Positions 18,891-26,886 of a stretch of 64,000 nt of DNA are shown one piece after another. Location of the stretch: NCBI RefSeq assembly GCF_016097405.1, contig NZ_JAEHGD010000001.1:704345-768344 (forward strand), read 5' to 3'. The position numbers and the translations under genes are program-made. This DNA is from a methane-oxidizing endosymbiont of Gigantopelta aegis. Its GTDB lineage: Bacteria > Pseudomonadota > Gammaproteobacteria > Methylococcales > Methylomonadaceae. The notes under the pieces are model-generated. The model was not told the DNA's origin, did no database searches, and saw nothing but the letters and a program-made list of their open reading frames with translations. Position 1 is the stretch's first letter. Each line of letters opens with the position of its first letter.

Positions 18891-19526
18891 TCAACGTGGC
18901 CGAATCGTAATTTCTACACGCCGATTTTGTGCACGTCCCATCGGCGTATCATTTGATGCAATAGGGTAACGCTCACCAAAGCCCCGCGCCTGGATGCGAT
19001 TATGATTGACACCACGCTGAACCAGATAACTCGCGACACTGTTTGCCCGCCGCTCAGATAAGCGCTGATTATAATCCGCGCTGCCGGTAGAATCGGTGAA
19101 GCCAGAAATATTGATGCCGGTATCATCAAATTCCTTCAGCACCAACGCAACAGAATCCAATACTGGATAAAACTGTGGACTGATATTAGCTGAATCCGTG
19201 TTAAAGGTAATATTACCCGGCATAATCAGTTTTAGATTATTGCCTTGACGCACAACCCTGACGCCGGTTCCTTCCAGCCGGGCGCGCAACTGTGCTTCCT
19301 GCCGATCCATATAATACCCGACACCGCTGCCAACGGCCGCGCCTGCTGCCGCGCCAATCAGCGCGCCATCTCCTCCCCCTGCTAACGCGCCAATGCCTGC
19401 ACCAATAGCCGAACCTACACCGGCGCCAATCGCCGTATTCGCAACTTTTTGTTCCCCCGTATAAGGGTCTGTCGCACAACCTGTTGCCAAACTAACGGCA
19501 AATGCAATTGCAGTAATTTTTTTCAT
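18891..19526 (-). CDS. OmpA family lipoprotein with glycine zipper (YiaD-like)
   Basis: A 211-residue protein with a lipoprotein signal (lipobox around ATGC, Cys17). Residues about 30-75 are a Gly/Ala zipper (GAGVGSAIGAGIGALAGG), which can insert in or lie on the membrane. The C-terminal OmpA domain has ITFNTDSANISPQF and SGFTDSTGSADYNQRLSERRA, with the Asp and Arg that bind peptidoglycan. It should link the outer membrane to the cell wall. A single gene with its own terminator. Confidence 0.9.
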   Translation of the reverse strand: MKKITAIAFAVSLATGCATDPYTGEQKVANTAIGAGVGSAIGAGIGALAGGGDGALIGAAAGAAVGSGVGYYMDRQEAQLRARLEGTGVRVVRQGNNLKLIMPGNITFNTDSANISPQFYPVLDSVALVLKEFDDTGINISGFTDSTGSADYNQRLSERRANSVASYLVQRGVNHNRIQARGFGERYPIASNDTPMGRAQNRRVEITIRPR

Positions 19527-19564
19527 CGGGACTACTCCATTGTTTATAAGGACGATACGAATAA

Positions 19565-19661
19565 ATCCAGCACCTCGCCCTGAGGGACAATATTTTCTTA
19601 AAGAAAATATTGTCCCTTTTCATCCTCGCCATAAATGCCGAGGTATTACGAGGTGCTGGAT
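19565..19661. repeat. Nested inverted repeat of about 97 bases
   Basis: Outer 13-base arms ATCCAGCACCTCG (19565-19577) and its complement (19649-19661) enclose a nearly perfect 33-base palindrome (19584-19616; arms GGGACAATATTTTCTT around one A). The second half also contains CCTCGCCATAAATGCCGAGG. The whole stretch can fold into a cruciform. It lies between the OmpA-like gene and the 6S RNA gene and may be a MITE-like element or a termination structure for the 6S transcript. Confidence 0.6.
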
Positions 19662-19734
19662 AAAATACTAAAGATAGCTTAATCCAGAATGAATTGCGAA
19701 CGGTTTAAGAGGGACAGGAAAAATGAATGGGGAT

Positions 19735-19918
19735 TGTATCTCCCGCCTGCGCCGTCTCATGCCTTCGTCCTTGAACCAAAGGTTCAAGTGGAAGCTTAAC
19801 CGGTTCATCAGGCTTCCCGTCTAAAACGGGCCTGCGCACCAGAAACCCGGAGACCGCTTCCGGGGCAATATTAGGTTCAGGAAACACCCAGCACTGCTCG
19901 AACGCCGCAGGAGATACA
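19735..19918 (-). ncRNA. ssrS: 6S RNA
   Basis: About 184 nt on the minus strand. The 5' end TGTATCTCCTGC pairs with the 3' end GCAGGCGGGAGATACA as the closing stem. The 5' arm has GTTCGAGCAGTGCTGG and CCTGAACCTAATATT, aligning with E. coli 6S GUUCGCAAGCGG...CCUGAGCCGAUAUU. The middle has hairpins around CCCGGAAGCGG...CCGGG and CCCGTTTTAGACGGG, and the 3' arm has the hallmark hairpin CTTGAACC-TTT-GGTTCAAG. 6S RNA mimics an open promoter and holds sigma-70 polymerase in stationary phase. In gammaproteobacteria ssrS normally follows zapA; here zapA is upstream on the same strand with one gene between. The exact ends are estimates. Confidence 0.88.
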
Positions 19919-20141
19919 GGGGGTATTTTAAACGATTTAACCTAAAAATTGCACTAACAGATTATTTTTTGGCAAATCCGTACTCAACAGTTCTTTAAAA
20001 AGCCTATTCTCATTGAAATAACAGGGTCAGGTGTTGGGTTTATGATTCTTAAACAATACTGCTAACAGTAGAATGCGGCCATTAAGAGCGCATGCCTCTT
20101 GATAAATTGACATATTTGGTGCTTTAATCAAAAAAGTTTTT

Positions 20142-21083
20142 CTACCTTGAGGGTAACTCCAACCATAATTCAAGTACGCCAGGTCTGGGTTTCTTGCTAC
20201 GGTAAGATACAAACGAACTTGCTGTGATTTTGGTTGCTGTCCGCTCGGGATATCCCAGCCCATGAAGAGCACGAGTTACATCGTCTGCAAGGCGTTTTGC
20301 AACTGCTTCATCTTTATCATGAAAATATCTAACCTCGTGCTTTCCTGCTGCTCCACCTTCTCGATCTTCTCCTGGAACAACATAGCCGTTTTGTTTAAGA
20401 ACAGCCGATAATTCCCTAGCTTGTTCGCGGCGCCCTCCAGCAAACTGGAAAAATACAGTTGTTTTGCTGCGTGCTTGCGCAAAGCGTTTTTCTGCTACCT
20501 TTGTGTCTGATATCACTGATTGTATTGCAGCGCTACGTTGTTGGAAGGCTTCTGCGGAATCTACTCCAGAATTTAACCCACTAACTGTGGCAATAGCATT
20601 CAATTGATTCACTTGTTCAGCCAATGCTCTAAGCTGGCTTGAAAGCGACTCTACACTTGAAGTAAGCGGCTGAACTTCTTGGGAATATGTGGCTATCAAA
20701 TCTTGTGAAGTGACATTCAAAGCTTTTACTTTTTTTATAGTTTCATCTAAATTTTCCGCTTGGGGCTGGAAATCGTCGAGTTGTTTTTCTAGGCGCTCAA
20801 TTACCATATTAGCGCGTCTAGCCATAACTCGCGTTTCAGTAACTCGTTCCACAATCTCGGTGCGCTTTGCCTCTACATCTTTGCTAATCGAGTCGACAAT
20901 TTCGGCTTTAATTTCAGACTTAATATCTTTGACGATGTCCCAGCCCACAAAACCTAGAACTCCAATCACTGCCAGTCCAACAGTTGCATAAAGTTTAAAT
21001 AACGCTGGTTGAACTCGATTTGTTATCCGTTCCGCGAGCTGCCTTTCTAAAAGTTCGAGTCTATCATTATCTATATCTGTCAC
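20142..21083 (-). CDS. Membrane-anchored coiled-coil protein of unknown function
   Basis: A 313-residue protein. A short cytoplasmic N-terminus is followed by one membrane segment (about residues 31-50, LYATVGLAVIGVLGFVGW), a long charged coiled coil (about 55-200, with repeated VEAKRTEIVERVTETR-type heptads) and a compact C-terminal domain of about 100 residues (from TVFFQFAGG; EVRYFHDKDEAVAKRLADDV). The last domain has the alternating strand-helix look of a LytR-C or SPOR-like fold, but I cannot assign it. It sits between zapA and ssrS, where gammaproteobacteria usually have no gene. Confidence 0.7.
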   Translation of the reverse strand: MTDIDNDRLELLERQLAERITNRVQPALFKLYATVGLAVIGVLGFVGWDIVKDIKSEIKAEIVDSISKDVEAKRTEIVERVTETRVMARRANMVIERLEKQLDDFQPQAENLDETIKKVKALNVTSQDLIATYSQEVQPLTSSVESLSSQLRALAEQVNQLNAIATVSGLNSGVDSAEAFQQRSAAIQSVISDTKVAEKRFAQARSKTTVFFQFAGGRREQARELSAVLKQNGYVVPGEDREGGAAGKHEVRYFHDKDEAVAKRLADDVTRALHGLGYPERTATKITASSFVSYRSKKPRPGVLELWLELPSR

Positions 21084-21289
21084 TGTTATCCCCTGCTTTA
21101 TAGATTTATAGCGAGCCCTCGCTTAACGCCGAAATCAGCGCAGCATTTTTTGCGTCCGCTAGATTTTCTTACGTACAATCAGCATGAGCACAAACTAATG
21201 AGGCAAAAGTCTTCCGTTAAAGAAAAAGAATGGGGGGGCAGCTCTTTGATTTATGATTTGCGAACCAATTCCGAGTCGCAATACTCGAA

Positions 21290-21601
21290 TTATCTATTTT
21301 CTAAAACCATTTCTATGCGCTGCCGCATTTTAATCAAGGCCGCTGTGATTCCATCCGGCCTTGTCACGGCGGCAGGCTGGACTTTGCTCTGTAATTGACG
21401 TAATTCATGCGCTAAGTTCAAGGCGGCCATTACCGCAATCCGGTCAGGGCTCGCAACCTTGCCTGAATCACGAATTTTCCGCATCTGCTGATCAAGTTCC
21501 TTGGCCGAATCAAGCAACGCATCCACCTCGTCCGGTTCACAAGCAACCTTATATTCTTTGCCAAGAATCGTAATCGTAACTGGCGTTATCGGCTTTTTCA
21601 T
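21290..21601 (-). CDS. zapA: Cell division protein ZapA
   Basis: A 103-residue protein beginning with the ZapA pattern VTITILGKEYKVACEPDEVDAL (globular domain), then RIAVMAALNLAHELRQLQSK and a C-terminal coiled coil. ZapA cross-links FtsZ protofilaments at the division site. The start overlaps the stop of the upstream small coiled-coil gene by four bases. The 6S RNA gene lies downstream on the same strand beyond one intervening gene; the 206-base gap after zapA holds nothing I recognise. Confidence 0.93.
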   Translation of the reverse strand: MKKPITPVTITILGKEYKVACEPDEVDALLDSAKELDQQMRKIRDSGKVASPDRIAVMAALNLAHELRQLQSKVQPAAVTRPDGITAALIKMRQRIEMVLENR

Positions 21602-21825
21602 GAACCTTGCTCCATCGCCTTCAATCGACTGATCATCGCTTCTACCCGGGTTCTAGCTAAAGTCGTCTTTTCCAATAATTTCGCCTTTTCTTTTACTAAA
21701 ATATCTTGCCGCAGCTTCAAGGAATTGTTTTCGTTTTGTAATTGCTCATACCGAGCAATCAATTCTTCCAGCTTTGCTTCAAGGCTGGCGAGCTCAGCCG
21801 AAGGGTCATAATCAGAATTAGCCAT
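21598..21825 (-). CDS. Small coiled-coil protein of the TIGR02449 type, upstream of zapA
   Basis: A 75-residue, almost wholly coiled-coil protein (ELASLEAKLEELIARYEQLQ). Gammaproteobacteria commonly have such a TIGR02449 protein immediately before zapA; it resembles ZapB in size and character and probably takes part in division. The start is uncertain: an ATG four codons upstream (21837) is also possible and neither has a strong ribosome binding site. Divergent from ygfB over about 130 bases. Confidence 0.8.
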   Translation of the reverse strand: MANSDYDPSAELASLEAKLEELIARYEQLQNENNSLKLRQDILVKEKAKLLEKTTLARTRVEAMISRLKAMEQGS

Positions 21826-21953
21826 GGGAGGGGTCATTAACAATGTTAAAAATCTTAAAAAAATAGCGCGGCAAAATTCATCGCTGCGATACAAAATTCA
21901 TAGATAATGTTAGCATAAGCGGTATTTTTTTGTGCACTCTACAAAAATATTCT

Positions 21954-22493
21954 ATGAGCTACGAAATTGTCAGCACGATTTTACAACAGCATGATGTGAC
22001 CCTAAATCCGTCTGAAGCACATGGCATGGCCTGTGGCATGTTATGTGTCGATAGCCGTTGTGATGTGGCGAATTGGTTGGATACCTTACTTGAAAACGCC
22101 AGTTTGACTGAAGAAGATAAAACCATTTTGTTCAATCTATTTGAGCAAACACGAAAATTACTCCATCCTGAAGAGGATGACTTCAGTTTTGATCTGTTTT
22201 TGCCCGATAGCGATGAAAATGATGATTTAAGTCAGCAGGCCGAAGCGTTACGCAGCTGGTGTCAGGGGTTTTTATTTGGCATCGGTTATCTAAAAAGCGG
22301 TCAGACTGACTGGCCGGGTGAAACCGGTGAAATCATGCGTGATCTTGTCGAATTCAGCAAACTCGACGCCAATGTTGAAAATGAAGACGATGAACACGCC
22401 CTGATGGAAATTCACGAATATCTTCGGGCTGCGGTTTTGCTCATTCGAGACCAGTTCACAGAAGCCACTGAACACGATAACACGCCCTCATGA
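21954..22493 (+). CDS. ygfB: UPF0149 family protein YgfB
   Basis: A 179-residue acidic protein with the UPF0149 pattern EAHGMACGMLCVDSRCD near the start and SWCQGFLFGIGYL in the middle. It is the usual first gene of the ygfB-pepP-ubiH-ubiI operon, seen here, and its stop overlaps the pepP ATG (ATGA). In Pseudomonas aeruginosa YgfB has been linked to regulation of ampDh3; otherwise its role is unclear. The start chosen is eight codons inside a longer reading, matching the family N-terminus. Confidence 0.9.
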   Translation: MSYEIVSTILQQHDVTLNPSEAHGMACGMLCVDSRCDVANWLDTLLENASLTEEDKTILFNLFEQTRKLLHPEEDDFSFDLFLPDSDENDDLSQQAEALRSWCQGFLFGIGYLKSGQTDWPGETGEIMRDLVEFSKLDANVENEDDEHALMEIHEYLRAAVLLIRDQFTEATEHDNTPS

Positions 22494-23800
22494 AGCAACA
22501 AGAATTCAAACGCCGCCGCAAAGCCTTAATGCGGCAAATCGGCCATGGCAACATTGCGCTGATTGCCAGTGCATCCAGCCAAATCCGTAACCGTGACGTC
22601 GAATATCCTTTCCGTCAGGATAGCGATTTTTATTATTTAACTGGATTTAATGAAGCCGATGCATTGGCGGTTTTTATCCCTGGCCGGGAACAAGGCGAAT
22701 ATATTCTGTTTTGCCGCGAATTTGACCCGACCAAAGCACTTTGGGAAGGTGCCCATGCCGGGCTTGAGGGTGCAACTGAGCATTTTGAAGCTGATGATGC
22801 CTTCCCCATTGATGACCTGGATGATATTTTACCGGGCATGCTAGAAAACAAGGCAAAAGTTTTTTACCCCATGGGCAGAGACAGTGTGCTCGATCACAAG
22901 CTACTGGAGTGGATCAATCATATCCGCAAACAATCCCGCAGCGGCGTCAATGCACCTGGCGAACTGGTTTCGCTCGAACATATCTTGCACGAAATGCGCC
23001 TCTTTAAGAGCGCAGCTGAACTCAAACTCATGCGCATTGCCGCCAAAGTTTCCGCCGCCGCCCATATTCGTGCCATGCAGATGTGTAAAGCCGGCCTGTA
23101 CGAATATCAAATTGAAGGCGAAATCGTACACGAATTCTATCGTCATGGCTTACGCCATGTCGCCTACCCATCCATTGTCGCCGGTGGTGCGAATGCCTGT
23201 GTCCTGCACTACACCGAAAACAAGGACAAACTAAAAAAAGGGGACTTGTTACTGATTGACGCCGGCGTGGAATGCGACCATTACGCTGCCGACATTACCC
23301 GGACATTTCCAGTTTCTGGCAAATTCAGCCCGGCACAAAAACAACTGTATCAACTGGTCCTCGATGCCCAAGCCGCAGCCCTAGAGCAGATTCAGCCGGG
23401 CTTACCCTGGAATCAGGCTCATGATGCCTCTGTAGAGGTTTTAACCCGTGGTCTGGTTAAGCTTGGCCTGTTATCCGGCAATGTCAAAACGTTGATTAAA
23501 AACGAAAAATATAAACAGTTTTATATGCACCGCATCGGCCATTGGCTGGGCATGGATGTCCACGATGTGGGAGATTATAAAGTTGATAATCATTGGCGCG
23601 AACTGGAGCCGGGCATGGTCTTGACAGTTGAACCCGGTCTTTATATCCCAGCAGATTGTCAATCTGTCGAAGAAAAATGGCGCGGTATCGGCATTCGCAT
23701 TGAAGATGATGTGGTTGTAACTAAAAACGGCCATGACGTTCTAACTGCCGATGTCCCCAAAACGATTGAAGAAATTGAGCAACTGATGCAGGCAACATAA
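22490..23800 (+). CDS. pepP: Xaa-Pro aminopeptidase P
   Basis: A 436-residue, two-domain enzyme. The N-terminal AMP-N domain (FRQDSDFYYLTGFNE) is followed by a pita-bread metallopeptidase domain whose dimanganese ligands are visible in LLIDAGVECDHYAADITRTFP, HRIGHWLGMDVHD, VEPGLYI and IRIEDDVVVT. It removes N-terminal residues that precede proline. Second gene of the ygfB-pepP-ubiH-ubiI operon, with one-base overlap (TAATG) to ubiH. Confidence 0.96.
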   Translation: MKQQEFKRRRKALMRQIGHGNIALIASASSQIRNRDVEYPFRQDSDFYYLTGFNEADALAVFIPGREQGEYILFCREFDPTKALWEGAHAGLEGATEHFEADDAFPIDDLDDILPGMLENKAKVFYPMGRDSVLDHKLLEWINHIRKQSRSGVNAPGELVSLEHILHEMRLFKSAAELKLMRIAAKVSAAAHIRAMQMCKAGLYEYQIEGEIVHEFYRHGLRHVAYPSIVAGGANACVLHYTENKDKLKKGDLLLIDAGVECDHYAADITRTFPVSGKFSPAQKQLYQLVLDAQAAALEQIQPGLPWNQAHDASVEVLTRGLVKLGLLSGNVKTLIKNEKYKQFYMHRIGHWLGMDVHDVGDYKVDNHWRELEPGMVLTVEPGLYIPADCQSVEEKWRGIGIRIEDDVVVTKNGHDVLTADVPKTIEEIEQLMQAT

Positions 23801-24996
23801 TGCAACATGATTATGACATTCTGATTGCAGGTGGTGGACTGGCAGGCAACTGCCTGGCACTGGCATTGAAGGACTCCGGCCTGAAAATCGCCATTATCGA
23901 AGCACAAACACCACAGCAATTAAAACAATCCCCAGCGGGAGACCGCGCTCTGGCTCTGGCTGCCGGCACCGTCAACATGCTGGAAACCATGCATATCTGG
24001 CAAGGCATCGAAACGGCGACGGCAATCAAGCAAATTCATATTTCAGACCGTGGTCATTTTGGCAAAACCCGTTTGTCAGCCAAGCAGCAAGGTGTCGCGG
24101 CCTTAGGCTATGTGATCTCTGCACGGGATATCGAGACCCATGTTGCCGCCCTCGTCGAACAAGCCGGCATTCCGCGCTTTTGCCCGGCCCGTGTAGTAGG
24201 ATTAATGGCCGGAAACGATGCCATACATGTTAGCCTGAAACAAAACCAACAACCACTCAATCTATCCGCAGCCTTATTGGTTGGTGCCGATGGTGGAAAT
24301 TCCAGCGTGCGCAAACTACTGGAAATTCCGCAGCACGTCACCGATTATGGCCAAACCGCCCTGGTCACTACGGTACATAGCGCCAAACCCCATGCCAACA
24401 CTGCTTACGAACGCTTTACCGAATCCGGCCCGTTAGCCCTGCTGCCAACGCAAAACAATCACCTGTCTGTGGTATGGACGCGCCAGCATGACGATGCCGA
24501 TGCCTTAATGGCCGGAGGCGAAGCCGATTTTCTGGCGCAATTACAAGATTGCTTTGGCTATAAACTCGGCTTACTCAAACTCAGCAGCCCGCGCCGCGCT
24601 TTCCCTTTAACCCTGATCCGTGCAGAGCGCATGATCGACAATCGTGTCGTACTCATCGGCAACGCCGTTCATCAACTACATCCAGTTGCCGGACAAGGCT
24701 TTAACTTAGGCTTACGCGATGTGGTGCAGCTTGCCGAACTATTACATTCACAACCCGACCCCGGCACCCCCGAAGTCCTGCAACACTATGCCGAGCAACG
24801 CCGGGCGGACCACGACAAAACAATCCAGTTTACCGACACCACCGTCAAAATATTCTCTAATCGTTGGCTGGCATTAGCCGCCATACGCAATGCTGGATTG
24901 ACCGTCCTCGATCATCTGCCATTCGCCAAAAAGCAGCTGGCCCGCCACGCGATGGGAATGGCCGACCGCTTACCCAGAATCGGGAGTAAACGCTGA
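23800..24996 (+). CDS. ubiH: 2-octaprenyl-6-methoxyphenyl hydroxylase
   Basis: A 398-residue FAD monooxygenase. The FAD dinucleotide fold is ILIAGGGLAGNCLALAL, with the DG motif in LLVGADGGNSSVRK and the second FAD motif VVLIGNAVHQLHPVAGQGFNLGLRD. It hydroxylates the ring of the ubiquinone precursor (C1). It precedes ubiI, and the order pepP-ubiH-ubiI is the conserved gammaproteobacterial one, so UbiH rather than UbiI or UbiF is assigned from position and first-place order. Confidence 0.93.
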   Translation: MQHDYDILIAGGGLAGNCLALALKDSGLKIAIIEAQTPQQLKQSPAGDRALALAAGTVNMLETMHIWQGIETATAIKQIHISDRGHFGKTRLSAKQQGVAALGYVISARDIETHVAALVEQAGIPRFCPARVVGLMAGNDAIHVSLKQNQQPLNLSAALLVGADGGNSSVRKLLEIPQHVTDYGQTALVTTVHSAKPHANTAYERFTESGPLALLPTQNNHLSVVWTRQHDDADALMAGGEADFLAQLQDCFGYKLGLLKLSSPRRAFPLTLIRAERMIDNRVVLIGNAVHQLHPVAGQGFNLGLRDVVQLAELLHSQPDPGTPEVLQHYAEQRRADHDKTIQFTDTTVKIFSNRWLALAAIRNAGLTVLDHLPFAKKQLARHAMGMADRLPRIGSKR

Positions 24997-26216
24997 TGCA
25001 AAACCATTTTGAAATTATCGTCGTCGGTGGCGGTATCGTCGGTGCCACCGCCGCCCTTGCACTGGCTAAAGGCGGTATTGAGGTTGCGCTGCTAGATATT
25101 GCTCGGCCACCTGAACAATGGCCGGCTGATTCGGTCGATTTACGGGTTTCGGCCTTGACCAAAGCCTCACAAAATATACTGCAACAACTCGATGCCTGGC
25201 CCGAGATGGTCAAGCGTGGCGTCTGTGCCTATAAAGACATGCGTGTCTGGGATGCCAAGGCCGATGGTGAATTGCATTTCGATTGTGCCGACACGTCCTT
25301 CAATGAACTCGGCCATATTGTTGAAAATCGTATCACCGTAGCGGCGTTATGGACGCAACTGGAACGACAGCCCTCCGCGCATTGTATTACTCCGGCCAAA
25401 ATTGTCGATATGCAAATGATTGAACCGGGACGCCGCCTGACTCTGAACGATGGCCGCCAGTTTGAAGCCGATTTAATCATTGCTGCCGATGGTCGCGACT
25501 CCTTTCTGCGCCGTCTAGCTGGCATCGATATTACTGGCTGGCCTTATCATCAAGATGGCCTGGTCGCCACCATAGACACCGAAAAAAGCCACCAAAACAC
25601 GGCCTGGCAACGCTTTTTAGATGAAGGGCCGCTGGCCTTTTTACCCTTACACACCGGTCAATGCTCCATCGTCTGGACATTAAAAACGGAAACGGCCCAA
25701 ACTTATGCCAAACTCGCCGAAGATGAGTTTTTAACCGAACTGGAAAAAGCCTCTGGCGGCATTCTCGGAAAGATGCTCAAAACCGGGCCGCGTGCCGCCT
25801 TCCCGCTTAAATTTCAATATGCCAATCAATACACCGACGCGCATCTGGCCCTGATTGGCGATGCGGCACACGCCATGCACCCGTTAGCCGGCCAAGGCGC
25901 CAATCAGGGCCTGCTCGACGCCGCCGCCATTGCCGAACTCGCCATTAAACAAAAAAAGACTGGCCGTCCACTCAGTAGTCGCAAATACCTGCGCCAATAC
26001 GAACGCTGGCGTAAAGGGGATAATTTACTGATGATGAGCAGCATGGATATTCTGAATAAAACCTTCAGCCGTCAGGAATTGCCGGTCATCTCCCTGCGTT
26101 CTTTCGGTATGAACCAGATTAATCACACGCGCTGGCTTAAAAACCTATTCAACCAACATGCCATGGGACTGCGTGATGACCTGCCACTACTGGCACAAAA
26201 CCAACCCTGCTGGTAA
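24996..26216 (+). CDS. ubiI: Ubiquinone biosynthesis FAD hydroxylase UbiI (VisC)
   Basis: A 406-residue FAD-dependent hydroxylase of the UbiH/COQ6 family. Motifs are VVGGGIVGATAALALA, LIIAADGRDSFLR and LALIGDAAHAMHPLAGQGANQGLLD. As the second hydroxylase of the pair it is expected to act at C5 of the aromatic ring. It overlaps the ubiH stop by one base and ends the operon; the 82 bases downstream contain only a leader for the next gene. Confidence 0.9.
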   Translation: MQNHFEIIVVGGGIVGATAALALAKGGIEVALLDIARPPEQWPADSVDLRVSALTKASQNILQQLDAWPEMVKRGVCAYKDMRVWDAKADGELHFDCADTSFNELGHIVENRITVAALWTQLERQPSAHCITPAKIVDMQMIEPGRRLTLNDGRQFEADLIIAADGRDSFLRRLAGIDITGWPYHQDGLVATIDTEKSHQNTAWQRFLDEGPLAFLPLHTGQCSIVWTLKTETAQTYAKLAEDEFLTELEKASGGILGKMLKTGPRAAFPLKFQYANQYTDAHLALIGDAAHAMHPLAGQGANQGLLDAAAIAELAIKQKKTGRPLSSRKYLRQYERWRKGDNLLMMSSMDILNKTFSRQELPVISLRSFGMNQINHTRWLKNLFNQHAMGLRDDLPLLAQNQPCW

Positions 26217-26298
26217 ATCCGCAGTTTACCCGAAGCCAACGCTTCTGGTATAGTCGGTTTAATAATCTCCGTAACAATAAAAACCAAGAGGAAACGGT

Positions 26299-26754
26299 AT
26301 GGCCGAATTACTTTTCATACTCGTCACGATTTATGTCGCCTATGTCGTCTTTAAGGTCGTGGAATGCGAAAAAAATCTGAAAAAACAAAAAACAGCCACA
26401 CAAGCTGCAACCGCAAGCAAGCCACAAGTTGTCGTTAAAGCCGAATCGGCTCCAAAACCTGCCACAGCGCCACAGCCAAAAACCACCTCTACACCTAAAC
26501 CTGCCAGCCCTGCAAAACCGGCCACGACAGCCGTCACCACAAAACTGATGCCTGGCGAGTTGAAAAACCCGGAAACCGGCGAAATCAGTAAAATCGCCAG
26601 CAACTATCGTTTTCTGAAACGCTGGATAAAAGAAGCCTTAGTCACAGAAGGCTTGCTGGAAAAAGTCTATAAAAATACCGAACTAGACAAGGCAAACATT
26701 GCTAAAATCAACGAGGCCTTGAATAAACTCAAGGCAATGGATAAGTACCAATAA
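26299..26754 (+). CDS. Single-pass membrane protein with Ala/Pro/Lys-rich linker, unknown function
   Basis: A 151-residue protein. Residues 3-20 form one hydrophobic segment (LLFILVTIYVAYVVFKVV), residues about 35-85 are a low-complexity linker rich in Ala, Pro, Lys and Thr, and the last 65 residues look folded and helical (MPGELKNPETGEISKIASNY). The plan of anchor, flexible linker and small domain is seen in periplasm- or cytoplasm-reaching adaptor proteins, but I do not recognise the family. A GAGGAAA ribosome binding site precedes the ATG. Apparently single. Confidence 0.65.
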   Translation: MAELLFILVTIYVAYVVFKVVECEKNLKKQKTATQAATASKPQVVVKAESAPKPATAPQPKTTSTPKPASPAKPATTAVTTKLMPGELKNPETGEISKIASNYRFLKRWIKEALVTEGLLEKVYKNTELDKANIAKINEALNKLKAMDKYQ

Positions 26755-26799
26755 ACGTCTTTTTGTAACGACCCAGCGTCTTCTAGAAGGCTAAAATCT

Positions 26800-26833
26800 C
26801 CCATCTGGCATAAATCAGCTCTTGCCAGATGGG
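26800..26833. terminator. Hairpin between convergent genes
   Basis: Perfect 11-base arms CCCATCTGGCA / TGCCAGATGGG with a 12-base loop, midway between the convergent stops at 26754 and 26887. There is no T-run, so it is either a weak two-way terminator or an RNA-stabilising hairpin. Confidence 0.5.
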
Positions 26834-26886
26834 ACAACAACCTCATGGTTGTGGGTAAACACAGCAAATTTGCCAAGAACATCGTC

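Noticed and set aside
19705-19887. 60-codon open frame on the minus strand
   Set aside because: It lies on the 6S RNA gene and follows its stem-loops; no start signal and no protein-like conservation. I also considered a group II intron fragment because of the hairpins, but the closing stem and 6S-specific arms explain it better.
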